From Rebecca billardiae RCC1528 (lineage: Eukaryota; Haptophyta), in contig OZ251229.1 of assembly GCA_965240325.2 (NCBI GenBank), positions 1,922,001 to 1,986,000 of the forward strand: a stretch of 64,000 nucleotides of DNA, read 5' to 3'. The notes under the pieces were generated by a model that worked only from the letters and a program-made list of their open reading frames with translations, made no database searches and was not told the DNA's origin. Shown one piece after another: positions 1-10,582 of the stretch. The position numbers and the translations under genes were made by a program. How positions within the stretch are numbered: the first letter of the stretch is position 1; every line of letters starts with the position of its first letter.

Positions 1-560
1 GGACGCGGCTGGGCTGGGCCATCCGCGGGCGTGGTCGGCCAGGCGTCGTCCGTCTCCGTGTCGTCGTCGGCTGGTCCACGCCGCGCCGCCCAGGCGGCGC
101 CCTCCGCCCCGAGGCCCGGACTCTGCTCTGCGGCCGAGCTCGGCTCGGCCGCAGGTGAGTCTGGCAGCGTGCGCGCCGGGCCGTCTGCCGCAGCGGCCTC
201 CGCGCCGACCCTGTCGGTGCCACGGCCGCGCCCGGCGGAGATCCCAGCGCCCTCGCGCGCGCGGCCACGCCCACGACCGCTCGGCGGAACCGACGAAAGG
301 CGCCGCACGGCGCGCGCGCCGGCGAGACGCATCATCATGGCGACCGACGACCTGACGCAGCGCGGGAGATGATCAAGAACGCGGCTTTCGGCCTCTCCCC
401 CGGCTGCGGAGCCACCAGTCCGGAGTTCCGGGAAGCACTGGAGAGCGCACAGCAGTCCTGCCGCTGGAGCACTGCAGTCCTGCACGTCTCGTTCCGGAAG
501 CCTGGTCAGGACTCAGGAGCGAAGTCGTCCGGGCTGGGGAGCACGCCGCGCTGAGCGGCC
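1..560. other. GC-rich leader region, no supported gene
   Basis: Reading frames here are open only because of the very high GC content and encode Ala/Arg/Pro/Ser-rich low-complexity sequence without a recognisable domain. The segment may hold the promoter and 5' UTR of the downstream J-domain gene, or the 3' end of a gene that lies mostly outside the window. I see no RNA gene. Confidence 0.4.
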
Positions 561-2283
561 ATGGCGTCACGCGCGCTGGGCGTGCTGGCGCTCCTCGTAG
601 GGGCCGCGGCCGACGAGGACTTTAGCGCGTACCGCGCGGCGATGGAGAACGTCGTGCTCGGTGCCGATGCGGCCGATGCCGTCGCCGCCGACGATTCGCC
701 GGGCGGTACCCGCAGCGCGCCCGCGGACGCGCGTGCGCACCCGGCGTTGCAGTGCCTCGACGAGTTGCGCCGCGCGGTGCGCGAGCTGTCGGTGGCGGAC
801 CCGGACAGCGCGGGCGCCGACGGTGACTTAGATGCAGACGCGGACGATCCGCCCGACGGGCGGTGGCAGCCGTGCGCGGACGCCGTGCACGGCGGCTTTG
901 CGCTCGTGGCACACACGCTGCTCAGCCTGATCACGCTCACGCGCACGGTACTCTGGCGCGCGCTCCGCGCGCTCTCGTCGGCGCTGAGCCGGCCGCGCGC
1001 CGTGCGCTCGGCGCGCGGCGCGGCGGCTGCGCTGCTCCGCGCATGCGCGCGCTCGATCGAGACCCTCGCGCGGCTCGTCGACGTCCGCAGCGACGTGCCC
1101 CCGCGAAGGCCGGCCCCGGCCGCTGCTGCAAGCGCGAGGCGACCGCCACCGCCGCCACCGCCGCCGCCACCGACGCCGCCACCGACGCCGCCACCGACGC
1201 CGATGCCGACGCCGCCGGGCTCCTCGCGCGCGCCTCGGAGCAACCCGCCCGCCCAGCGCACGGGCGCGTCGGCGCGGCCGGACGGCGTGCCGCCACCTCT
1301 CAAACCGCCGCCGCCTTCGCCCCGCCCTCGCGTGCCTACGCCGGAGCGTCCCAATGGCGCGGCGCGGCGCGCGGCGGCGCCCTCCGAGTCTGGCGCTCCC
1401 CAACGGTCGGCGACTGCCTCGGAGCCCAGCTCTGCCTCGCCCGGCGTGGCTGCTGCCAGCTCCGCGCCCGACAGTCCGGACGCCGCGGCCGAGGAGGCGC
1501 GCCGGATCCTCGAGCTGCACGCGCGTGCGCGCGAACAGCAGGGCGTGGGCACGGAGCCTGATGCCTATCAAGTGAGCGCGCGCGCGCGCGCGCGCGCGCG
1601 GGGCGCGAGCGCGCGCGTGGGGCGCGCATGCGCGGCACCGCGGCGGCCCTCACCGCCCGCCGCCCCGCCCTCCCCGCCCCGCCCGCCACCGCCACCGCGT
1701 GTGCCCACGCGCGGCGCCGGTGCTGAACGTGCCGAGCGATGCCAGTCGTGATGCTGTGAAGCGCGCGTTCCGCCGGCTCTCGCTCGCGCTGCATCCGGAC
1801 AAGACGGGCGCGGGGTCGGCCGATGACGAGCGCACGCGCGCATTCCTGCTGGCGCAGAGCGCGCACTCGATCCTCTCGGACGCGGCCGCGCGCGCGGAGT
1901 ACGACCAGGAACGGCGCGGCGCGGGCGGGCGGCGTAGGGGAGCGCGCGCACACGGTTCGGGCGGCGTCGACCCGCGCGAGTATGGCTCGCCCTGGGCCGC
2001 CGGCCACGCTGCCTGGCACGCCCCACGCTGGGAGAGCCCGTATTACGGCGACCCCTGGGAGGACCTGTGGGATGCAGCCTTCCTCGCGCGGCGGCGCACG
2101 GCCGGCTGGTACGGCGTGGACGAGAGCTTCTTCGGCGTGCATGGGGCCCGGCACGCAGCCGCGGCCGGCGCGGGGTGGTACTCGATGGACGATGCCGACG
2201 ATGCCGACTACGCCGCTGCTGCGGCCGCTGCTGCGGGAGCCTACGAACAGCGCTTCGCCGGGGCAGGCGGAGAGTACTATTGA
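561..2283 (+). CDS. Secretory J-domain (DnaJ-like) protein, 2 exons
   Basis: Exons are 561-1571 and 1720-2283 (524 aa). The N-terminus (MASRALGVLALLVGAAA) looks like a signal peptide, so an ER or secretory location is inferred. Residues about 190-330 are Pro/Ala/Ser-rich. The J domain begins at the splice junction (DAYQ|VLNVPSDAS, residues 334-400) and carries the HPD tripeptide at about 362-364 that stimulates Hsp70 ATPase activity. The C-terminus is Gly/Tyr/Ala-rich. There is no zinc-finger or canonical type I/II C-terminal domain, so this is a type III J protein. The start is the first ATG before the signal peptide. Oddity: the intron starts GTGAGC but has no AG at its 3' end. The only join that restores the J domain puts the acceptor at ...GCCG|GTG, with GTG repeated at both borders. 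Confidence 0.8.
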
Positions 2284-3200
2284 AACTACGATGACGGTGC
2301 GTCTATTGATGATGTCTGAGTATCAGTGAGTGTCTGACGGTAGCTAACTAGATATATAGATATCTGCTGCTACTATTTAAGATAGATGGATATTAATTAA
2401 ATAATATATATATATAGTTATTGGGACGCGGCCCAGACTTGATTCAACTGTCTTGATAGTTGATCATCTGCTAGTTGGCTGACTATCACTTATCCAGTCA
2501 GCTAAGCAGGGTCATCCGAGACATCTAACCCGTGCGGAGTATTTAAAAACGCAAGTCGTACTGACACTTACAGTAGTCAGACTCGTCACGCGGGCCTCCA
2601 GCTAAGGAGCTCGGCGGAGTTCGTGGCACCTGACAGTCGTCATGATGATCAAGTGATGATGCTTCGTCATCTGTAGATTGATATAAGAGATTGGCGTCGA
2701 GTGCATTGCGTGACGCCGCGTGTGCCCCCGCAAGTACTGGTACGCCCCCCCCCCCCCCCCCCCAGGTGAGTCTTCTCGCCGCCATGCTGATGGACTCGAG
2801 CTGGGAGACGAGCGATATTATGATCTGAGAGCGCATGCATATTCAATAAATAATAATAATATGTACTAGCTATTCGGCACGGCACCGCCCCACTTAATGG
2901 GAGTGGCTTCAAGTGCCAAGTGCACGCCCGCCGCCATCATGCAGTTTGTCCTATATCGATCGACCGGGCGCTTAGAAACGCTGCTTTTCACGACCCCACC
3001 GCTCGAAATTGCCTATTACTACCCGCATATTCGGCTCATCGTAGCGGGTAACTGTCCGTTCTGGGTCAGTCGTCCTCGGTCGGTCGGTCCTGGGAAGCTG
3101 TAACATCGACAGCCTTCCATGCACTTTGCAATGAGCGGCTGAGCGCCGTCGAATACCCGCCTCACCGCCTGCCCCCTCCGCGCGCCCCGCAGAAGCAGGG
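2284..3200. other. Intergenic spacer with an uninterrupted C19 tract
   Basis: The sequence turns AT-richer directly after the J-protein stop, with short (TA)n near 2408-2416. A run of 19 cytosines lies at 2745-2763. No ORF here has a recognisable domain, and I see no RNA gene. Confidence 0.5.
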
Positions 3201-3204
3201 CCGC

Positions 3205-3465
3205 TTACTATTAGACCGACCGCCCTTGCTATTGGACTGGCCAAGCTCGACTATTGACTGGGCGCCTGGGCGGGCGCCGAGCTTCGAGCTCCGCCCGCGC
3301 TCACATTTGAAGTACTTCCAAGCCCAGTTCCAAATAGGCCGGCGCTGCCAGCGCGACCCGCCGAGGTACTCGACTACTTTCCCGCCGATTAAGTATTTGG
3401 GCCCGCCACTGCTGCACCCCCCCTGCAGCCCAATATTGGTGTCGGCGCGCCTCTACTATTTGGGC
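3205..3465. promoter_or_regulatory. Cluster of TATTTGGGCC/CTATTGG-like motifs upstream of the RTX-like gene
   Basis: Within about 260 bp there are at least seven related short motifs in both orientations: CTATTAGACC (near 3209), CTATTGGACTGG (near 3229), CTATTGACTGG (near 3251), CCAAATAGGCC (near 3330), TATTTGGGCCC (near 3395), CCAATATTGG (near 3430) and CTATTTGGGCC (near 3454). The last lies about 130 bp upstream of the secreted-protein ATG. Repeated occurrence in a probable promoter suggests a transcription-factor site. The CCAAT/CTATTGG resemblance to NF-Y boxes is noted but not exact. Confidence 0.4.
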
Positions 3466-3596
3466 CGCGCGCTCGAGGACGGCTCGAGCGGGAGCGCTTG
3501 CACCGGCGCCCCTCTTCAGTGGCCAGCGCCGGTGTGTTGAGGAGTCGAGCTCACGTAGCAGGCGTGTCAACGCGGGTGTCGCGGGCCTCGCTGAGC

Positions 3597-5874
3597 ATGC
3601 TGCGGGTCGCGTGCATCGCGGCGCTTGCGGGCCTCGCGGCGCCGAGTGCGCCATTCGCGTCGGCGGAGACCGGCGTGGATGCGAGCGAACACAAGGAGCG
3701 CGACAGGTGCGCACGCTCGCTCGCCCGACACTCGGAGCCCGCGCGGCTACGGTCAGCCCCGGCTACATCGGGCGACGCTCGTGCGGGCAGGCGGGCGCGC
3801 GACGGTTGGCACACGGTGGTGCTGGGCGCTCGGGAACGGGACAAGGGGCTCACGCGAGCGTTCCCACCCGCGCACCGCGCGCGCGCGCCGCGCGCCGTGG
3901 ACACGATCGCAGCCGTCAGCTGCAGGCAGACTTCACGAACCGGCAGGGGAATGAGATGATCTTCAATGATCCGACGTACCTCAAGGGGACTGAGGGCGAT
4001 GACTACTACGTCGGTACGTACGCTGGGAAAGTGCTGCAGGGGGATACCTTGGACCCGCAGTACAACAAGCTCCAGGGTGGCAAGGACGGTGACGACAAGC
4101 TCGTCGGTGGCGACGGTGGCTACGGCGGCAAGGGCTTTGTCGGCAACCCGGTCTGGAACCACCTGAAGGCTGGCGTCGGTGACGACGAACTGGTCGCTGG
4201 CGACGGCGGGCGCGGTGGCGACAATGTCTTCCAGCCGGGCGGCGCTGCTTTCAACGTGCTGAACGCCGGGCATGGCGACGACTACATCAAGGGTGGCGAC
4301 GGCGGCGACGGTCGGCTCTTCGCGGCAGGCGGCGAGACGCGCAACTACGTCCTCGGCGACAAGGGCGACGACTACTTCGTGGGCGGCGATGCTGGCGGCA
4401 CGGCACTCTACGGCAACGGCGGCGAGGCGCTCAACAAGTTCGACGCGGGCTCGGGCGACGACTACTTCCACGGCGGCGACGGCGGCAAGGTGTACGGCCC
4501 GGGCAACGGCGGCGACGCCCTCAACCTTTTCGACGGCGGCACCGGCCACGATCACGCGCTCGGCGGCAGTGCGGGCACCACCTACCACTACGTGCGCCCA
4601 TTTAAGAACACGTACTACAAAGACGCCACGGGCGGCAACGTGCAGAACGACCTGAGCGGCGGCCTCGACAGCGACATCCTCGTCGGCGGCCACGCCGGTG
4701 ACGCCAAGGGCAAGGAGGACAAGCTCGACGAGAAGTCGATGTACTCGCAGGGCGGTGACGTGACCAACACGCTCGACGGCGGCAGCGACGACGACGTGCT
4801 CATCGGCGGCAATGCCGGCGAGGCCAACGAGGCGGGCGGCAAGTACGACGACGTGTTTGGCGGTGACGCAACGAACGTGCTGCACGGCGGCGCCGGCCGC
4901 GACTACATCGTCGGCGGCGACGGCGGCGACGGCGACGGCGCGTACGACTACGGAGGCTACGCGTTCAACTACGGGTACGGCGGCACGGGCGACGATCTGA
5001 TTGTCGGCGGCCACGCCGGCAACAGCGAGGACGGCGGCTACGGTGGTAAGGCGTACAACACGCTGCGCGGTGGCGCTGGCACGGACATCATCGTCGGCGG
5101 CAACAACGGCGTGGACGACGGCAAGCTCGGCACGCCCGGGCAGGTCCGGAACTACCTCTACGGTGCGTGCGCGCGTACGCCGCGCATGGCCCGAGTGCTG
5201 CCGTATGCGCGTGCTCGGTGCGGACGCGCCAGACTCACCGCGCATGCTGCGCCCCCGTCCCGATTGTTCCGCGCAGGTGGCGAGGGTGATGACTTCATCT
5301 ACGGCGGTGTCGGCTACGACAAGATTGTCGGTGCGTCTCTCACGCGAGCGCGTATCGTGCGTCGGTGCTCGCTCGGCGGCTGATCCGATCACCGTGCGCG
5401 CGCGCGCGCGCGCCCTCCGCAGGTGGCAAGGGCGCGGACACCATCTACGCGATTGACGGTGCGTACGATAAGATCTACACGGACGGCCACGACAACATCT
5501 TCTACGACAAGGGCCTCGACAAGATCATCTATGTCACGCCCACGCCATCTCCAACGCCCACGCCCGCACCAGGACGCGAGACACCGATGCCGCACCACCC
5601 GCACATGCCGCCGGGCCGCGAGCCGCCATCCATGCCCGGGATGCCCGGCGGCATGCCAGAGGATGACGTCGCCGTCGAGTGCCCGAAGTTCTGTGTTCCC
5701 GAGGACGAGATGCCGCTCGACGAGGGCATGGATGGCAGCCTGGGCCACCACGCGAAGGGCTACTCGCACCGCTCGCTGCTCTTTGGCCACTTCCACCTGT
5801 GCCCGAAGGGCTGCGTCTTCGACTACGTCAACTACCCGCAAAAGAGCATGAAGAAGCTCCGTCGGCGCCACTAA
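3597..5874 (+). CDS. Secreted protein with about 12 RTX-like (hemolysin-type Ca-binding) repeats, 4 exons
   Basis: Exons 3597-3706, 3913-5162, 5277-5330 and 5423-5874 give 621 aa; all three introns are GT-AG. Residues 1-23 (MLRVACIAALAGLAAPSAPF...) are a signal peptide. Residues about 75-500 are Gly/Asp-rich repeats of the form L-x-G-G-x-G-D-D-x-I/V-x-G-G-x-A/G-G followed by a variable loop ending in N, with a period of about 29-42 aa. That is longer than the 9-residue RTX unit but contains its GGxGxDx core, so Ca2+-binding beta-roll folding is expected. Exon 3 is 54 nt and encodes exactly 18 residues flanked by phase-1 introns, one repeat pair. The tail has a Pro/Met-rich linker, a Cys-containing region (ECPKFC...CPKGC) and a basic end (KKLRRRH). 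Role unknown: extracellular matrix, adhesion or scale-associated are all possible. No catalytic or pore-forming domain is visible, so I do not call it a toxin. Confidence 0.8.
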
Positions 5875-6195
5875 TCCCCATGCGCTGCCTCCGCGCATCG
5901 CCCGTGGCTGTTGACGGCGAACGTGCGGTGAGCGGTTCAACTCGAAGCCGCTGGCGCCGCGCGTCTCTGCAGCTTCAGCAGTAATGCGGAGGCATTATCT
6001 GGATCAGCCCCGCAGTCAGCGGCGCGCGACTCCACGCAGACGTACGACGAAGATGACACGGATACTCATTATCATACTCGTCATCTAGCTAGGCGCTAGC
6101 GCTACTGATAGGTACATACTCTGACGCCTGCCCGTTGCATGCCACGTCCGTTAAATATATATCGTTAATAGAGAGAGAGAGAGAGAGAGACAGTA
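5875..6195. other. Intergenic spacer with short (GA)n
   Basis: Short spacer after the RTX-like gene. It holds a (GA)n run at about 6171-6190 directly before the left terminal repeat of the element that follows. No gene seen. Confidence 0.4.
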
Positions 6196-7569
6196 ACGTC
6201 TTAACCCCTATTGTGGAACGATTTTCGGGTTTTCCGCCCCTAGGGCGAGGTAGTGCGGCTCGGCGAGCGATCTTAAGGTGTCAGGTGCTGGCCATGGGTC
6301 CTACCGAAGGGACCATACACCTCTGAGGGTGCGGAACTCGGAACTCGCCCGCGTGCGCGCGCGCGCGCGCGCGCGCCCGCGGGGTGCGTCGACGGGTCGA
6401 CTGACCCCTATTGTGGAACGATTTTGGTTCCTCGCTCAGGACGGTGCCACTGCTGGCTCCTGAGCGTTCGCAGTCGGCCCACTGGCGCTCGCCGGCGCGC
6501 TGGTGGTGTGGGCACCCGCCCTCGACCCCGCAGCCGCCGGGGGGCACGTCTTGCCCGCGCGAACCCTCTCCACGATGAGTGGCGGTCGACGAGTGTGTCC
6601 GTCATCGACACTCGCTCGCCTTCGCGTGGCGCCTGAGCCGCCGCCGACACCACCGCTTCCAGGGCATGCTGGAGAGCGTCGAGAAGGGCGCGCCGCTACG
6701 CAGGAAGAGAAGCGCCGCATCGATGCCGACCTGCCGCGTGGTCGGCGCGAAGCCGAGTAGCGCTATCTCCGCGACCCAGTTGGTGTGCATCTGCTCGACC
6801 GTCACAGCCGCTCAGCCGCGGCTTCAGCCTCAGCGGCCTCGACGGGCTGGTCGGGTCCTTCACCATCCGACAGAGCGTGGCCCGTTGTCACGGCATATGA
6901 GCCGAAGTCGGCGACAGCTGTGCCCTCACGCCAGCTCCCCGCTCTACACACAGTCCCTGATGGCTGCATCCGCCGGGTCGTAGTCCACTCGCGCCCAGCC
7001 GCTTCGCGCGGCGCGGCTCTCGCGCGGTCGGCAGGCGATGAAGCTGCTTTGCGGGGTTGGGCGTCACCTGACGGTCCGGCGCCTTCGGCTACGCGTTCAT
7101 CATCGCCACCAGTCAGCTCGCGCCGCCGCACCGCCCCCCGCCGCGGCGGGGCGTCCTCAACCCTCCAACCCAGGAATCAGCCATGCTGACCTGACCCAAT
7201 TCGTGTCACTCGCGCTCCATCCACGAGTGCGCGGCAGCGGCAAGCCGGCTTGATTCCCTGCCCGGGCTGCTTTCGGGGAGCTCCCAAAAATACCGTGCGC
7301 CCCTCCCGACCGGCAGAAGCTTCGGCCTACAGGAGCCGAAAACCATTTTTTCACACCAGATTCTCAGCTCTGACTCCAGCAAACGATCAGCAGCGGACGG
7401 CGCTGGGGTGGGGCTATGGCGACGTTCTTGGGCTCGTTGGACGCGCCTTGGCCAGGCGCACACGGCGGTAGCCGCCGATCTCATCGCCTCCGCGACATCC
7501 GAGCTCTACATAGGGAAAACTGGCGCCGTTCCACAATAGGGGTCCGTTCCACAATAGGGGTTAAGACGC
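6196..7569. mobile_element. Candidate DNA transposon with 24-bp terminal inverted repeats flanked by TA
   Basis: CGTCTTAACCCCTATTGTGG + AACG at 6197-6220 is perfectly inverted at 7545-7568. Adding the next base (A on the left, G in the reverse complement on the right) places a TA dinucleotide at 6194-6195 and 7570-7571, compatible with a TA target duplication as in Tc1/mariner-type elements. The core ACCCCTATTGTGGAACG recurs inside the left end at 6404-6420, exactly 200 bp inward. It recurs in tandem at the right end (7527-7544 beside 7545-7562), giving four sites in all, like subterminal transposase-binding sites. The roughly 1.33-kb interior has only broken short frames and no DDE motif I recognise, so it is probably non-autonomous or decayed. 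Confidence 0.6.
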
Positions 7570-7571
7570 TA

Positions 7572-8426
7572 TGCTGGCCGCGTCCGTCGCTGCGATCGCA
7601 GCTGTCGTCTCTACGGTGCCATCGTCGCGGGTGCTCCGGGTAATCCTTGAAGTTGAAGGGCTCCGCCGTTCGCCTGCCTCGTCACGCCCATGGATGGGCA
7701 GATTCGTCGAATGGCCTCAGCGTTCATCGCGAAGAATAGTCGTCGCAGAAATCGCTTGGGTCTGACCATTGCGCGCCGCGGCCGCACGGGCCCGGGGCGC
7801 ACGCGCGAGGTGTGACCAGGGCTCACTCACACTGCCTCGGACGCCAGCTTCCTCAGCCGATTGCCCAATTGCCGTCGCTAAGATGGTGGCGTGTCTCACC
7901 GCAAGCGTGTCAGGAAGCAATTTGCTCGAGTCTGCCGCGCCGCCTGGTGAATGCCACCCTCGCCGACCACGGCGCGCAGGCTGTCCGTTGGCCTGAGTTC
8001 GGCTGCTCGGCAGGCCGCCTTGTGCGGGTGCTCGCAACGCTGCCCGCGCCAGAAGTCGTCGCGCCGCTCGCGTTAGGCCTCGTCAACGCGCGCGTCGCTA
8101 CGCTCGTAGTTGAGATGCGCTACGTCACCCTCAAGGCCGAGCTGCTCGCGGCCGCATACTACAACGAAGCGGCGCCGAGCCGTGCGGTTGCACCGTCAGA
8201 CACGCCCTCTCCGCGCTGGACGAGTGGCTGCTGCCGCCGCTGTGGAGGCATGCAACGCCGAGCGCATCATAATTATTCGGCAGCCCGCTTGGCGAGTTCG
8301 TGCCGTACGCCGCACACCTCGGCGCGGCGGGCGCGCCGCGGCGGCGCGAGGGGTGGCGCACCGATCGATGATGACCGATGACGATGCGCCGAATCGGGCC
8401 GACGTTGATGACCGCTGACGAGGCTT
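7572..8426 (+). other. Possible eroded coding segment, unidentified
   Basis: Between the element and the sulfotransferase-like gene, a + frame at 7812-8381 has a compositionally protein-like part (about 7945-8190: LVNATLADHGAQAVRWPEF then LVRVLATLPAPEVVAPLALG) that dissolves into Arg/Ser-rich sequence. There is no start context, domain or clear splice site. It may be an upstream exon of the next gene, a decayed gene or chance. Confidence 0.2.
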
Positions 8427-8429
8427 GTG

Positions 8430-10212
8430 ATGCAGATGCTGCATCTCGTCGTGCTGTCGGTCATGGCGTGCGGCACTGCGCTTCCTCCCAACTCGGTCAG
8501 CGCCCAGCCGAAGAGCTTGTACTTGCACCAGAGGCATGCGCTCAAGCTCGCGCTCAAGTGCCCGGGCAACTGTCGGTGTGTGTGGAACAGCGAAAGCGCA
8601 CAGCACGGAGCGCGCGAGCCGTGCGCGCCAGCGACAAGCATCACGCCGCCGTCGGAAGCGTCAGAGGCACTGCCGCAATGCCTCCTTCTTGTCGATCGGC
8701 ATGTGCAGAAGACAGCCGGCTCGACCGTCCGGACCGCCTTCCAGCTGGCCGAAGCGCAAGGCTGGTGCCGGTACTGGGGCTACACCCTCTCCTCCGCTGC
8801 CGTTGAGCGGGTCCTCGCGCACATGCGCGGCAGGCGCGCGGGCGAGCGCTTCCGCGTGTGCGCGGAGGTACACGTCATGAATCGGCTATCGGAGCGTGCG
8901 TCGGCACGCACCGGGCTCAACTCAACGGCGCCACACCCGCAACGCGGCACGGCACCCGAGCTCGCGCGTCTGCTCGGCCCGCTGCACGCGTTGCGCGACA
9001 GCGGCCGCGCCAACTGCACGCTCGTCACGTCGCTGCGGCTGCGACGGCCCGTCGACTTCTACCGCTCGTACTACGAGTGGACGGTAGCGGGCCACGCCTT
9101 TCGGACTGAGCGCCCGTGCGCAGAGGAGGGAGCCCAGGGTGCCGTTGCCGCCGACGCGCCGGGGCGAGCCACCGGCGCTCACTCGCCCGGCTGCTCAGCG
9201 ACCGACTTTTTCGTCCGGTGGGTGCGGCTGGCGCCCAACCTGCAGGCGCTCTCGCTGGCGCACGGCGTGGGCGCAGATCACTGGCGGGAGTGCGCCGACG
9301 AGCCTGGGCGCGCCTGCCCGTGGTCGGTGGAGCTCGGCACTCCGGGCCTCGCCACGGCGCGCGCACTCAGCGATTCTGAGCTGGCCGCAGTCACGAAGGC
9401 AGTGCGAGGTGCGAGCGGCGCGCGCGCACCGCACCCAGCCCTCCACGGCGTGGGCGAGCGCGCGCGCGCGCGGCCCACGCTGAGCCGCGCGCGCCATGTG
9501 CCCCGTGCGCCCCGCAGAGGCTGACGTCGCCCTGCCCACCGAGCACATGCCCATCTTCATGGCAGCGCTCCAGCGAGCAAGCGGGCTGCCCGCGCTCCCG
9601 AGCGCGCGCATCCATCCACCTTCGCACATGGAGATGATCCAAGATGGCTGCCGGCGTCACCCGAAGCGCAACTCGCGCGACGGCGGCGTGCGCGTGGACT
9701 GCCGGGCGGACGTGCAGCACGCGCCGTCCGGTGCGTGCCGCTCAGCCGCTGATCGCGCGCGCTGCGCCGCCGTCGTGCGCGAGCACGCGCCGCAGGACGC
9801 CGCCCTGCACCAGCTGGTGCTGCAGCGTCTCCGCGCACTGCTGGCAGCAGACGGGAGCGGCGAGCTGCGCGCGAGCGCGGCGCGTCACGCGCGGCCAGCG
9901 ACGAATGGCAGCGTGTTCATGGGCAGCCTACCTCGCCCAGCCCGCTGCTGCACACGGCGGACACGGAGACTGCCGGGGATGGCTACACAGGCTGCAGCGC
10001 TGCGGACTGGGCCGCCATCAGTGGCCCAAGATGCAACCGGTGCTGAGAGCGAGGCAGCACGTGCGCGACGGTGGATGGCGGACGGCGAGTGTTTGACCGT
10101 GCCACCGGCCGTGGACCATCTGATGCTCAGGGAATCCACGGGTAGTCCACTCAAGGGCACAAAGGTGAGCGTCCCGTGTCGACCCATCAGGCAGCAGCTG
10201 AGGACGAGGTGA
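8430..10212 (+). CDS. Sulfotransferase-like protein, 2 exons
   Basis: Exons 8430-9408 and 9518-10212 (557 aa); the intron is GT-AG, phase 1. The hydrophobic N-terminus MQMLHLVVLSVMACGTA could be a signal peptide or anchor, consistent with a Golgi enzyme. VDRHVQKTAGSTVR (K at about residue 94) matches the 5'-phosphosulfate-binding loop of PAPS-dependent sulfotransferases (HIPKTAGTS-like). TSLRLRRPVDFYRSYYEW at about 199-216 matches the 3'-phosphate-binding strand and helix. The second exon starts EADVALPTEHMPIFMAAL and keeps a helical segment (RCAAVVREHAPQDAALHQLV) typical of the family end. After about 9900 the frame turns Arg-rich, while another frame looks more protein-like, so a further 3' intron may exist and the last ~100 residues are uncertain. 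The start is the ATG after an in-frame GTG. Acceptor (glycan or protein) unknown. Confidence 0.65.
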
Positions 10213-10582
10213 GCCCGACTCCGAGTCCGACGCGCTGCTGAGTAGTGCTGGCAACACAACGGCGGACTGACACTGCGCGACTACAGTATACTGTAGTTAG
10301 CTACTGCGTGATGCCACTATATAGCGGGCTGATTTTATATATATAGGCTCTTAGCAGTCATCAGAGTCATCATGATCAGCGCATGATGATCAGTCTCGCG
10401 TCAGCAGATCGGCGACGGAGTCGTCCCGCGCAGGAAAGTGAGTGAGGAACCCTGCGCGGACTCCTGATGATGACTGCTGTCGTCGTGTACGTCGTATAGT
10501 AACTCGCTAGAATAGCAGCTTGAAAGTTCGTCCCGTCAGCAGTACGACGACGTCTGCTTCAATGCATGCTGACGCATATAGA
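10213..10582. other. AT-richer spacer between convergent genes
   Basis: Contains TATAGT/TATATATA-type stretches at about 10285-10346. It separates the 3' ends of the sulfotransferase-like gene (+) and the histidine kinase (-). No gene seen. Confidence 0.5.

Noticed and set aside
3597-5874. RTX-like repeats as a pore-forming toxin
   Set aside because: RTX repeats are a Ca2+-binding fold found in many secreted proteins; no pore-forming, lipase or protease domain is present, and the protein has an N-terminal signal peptide rather than a type I secretion signal.
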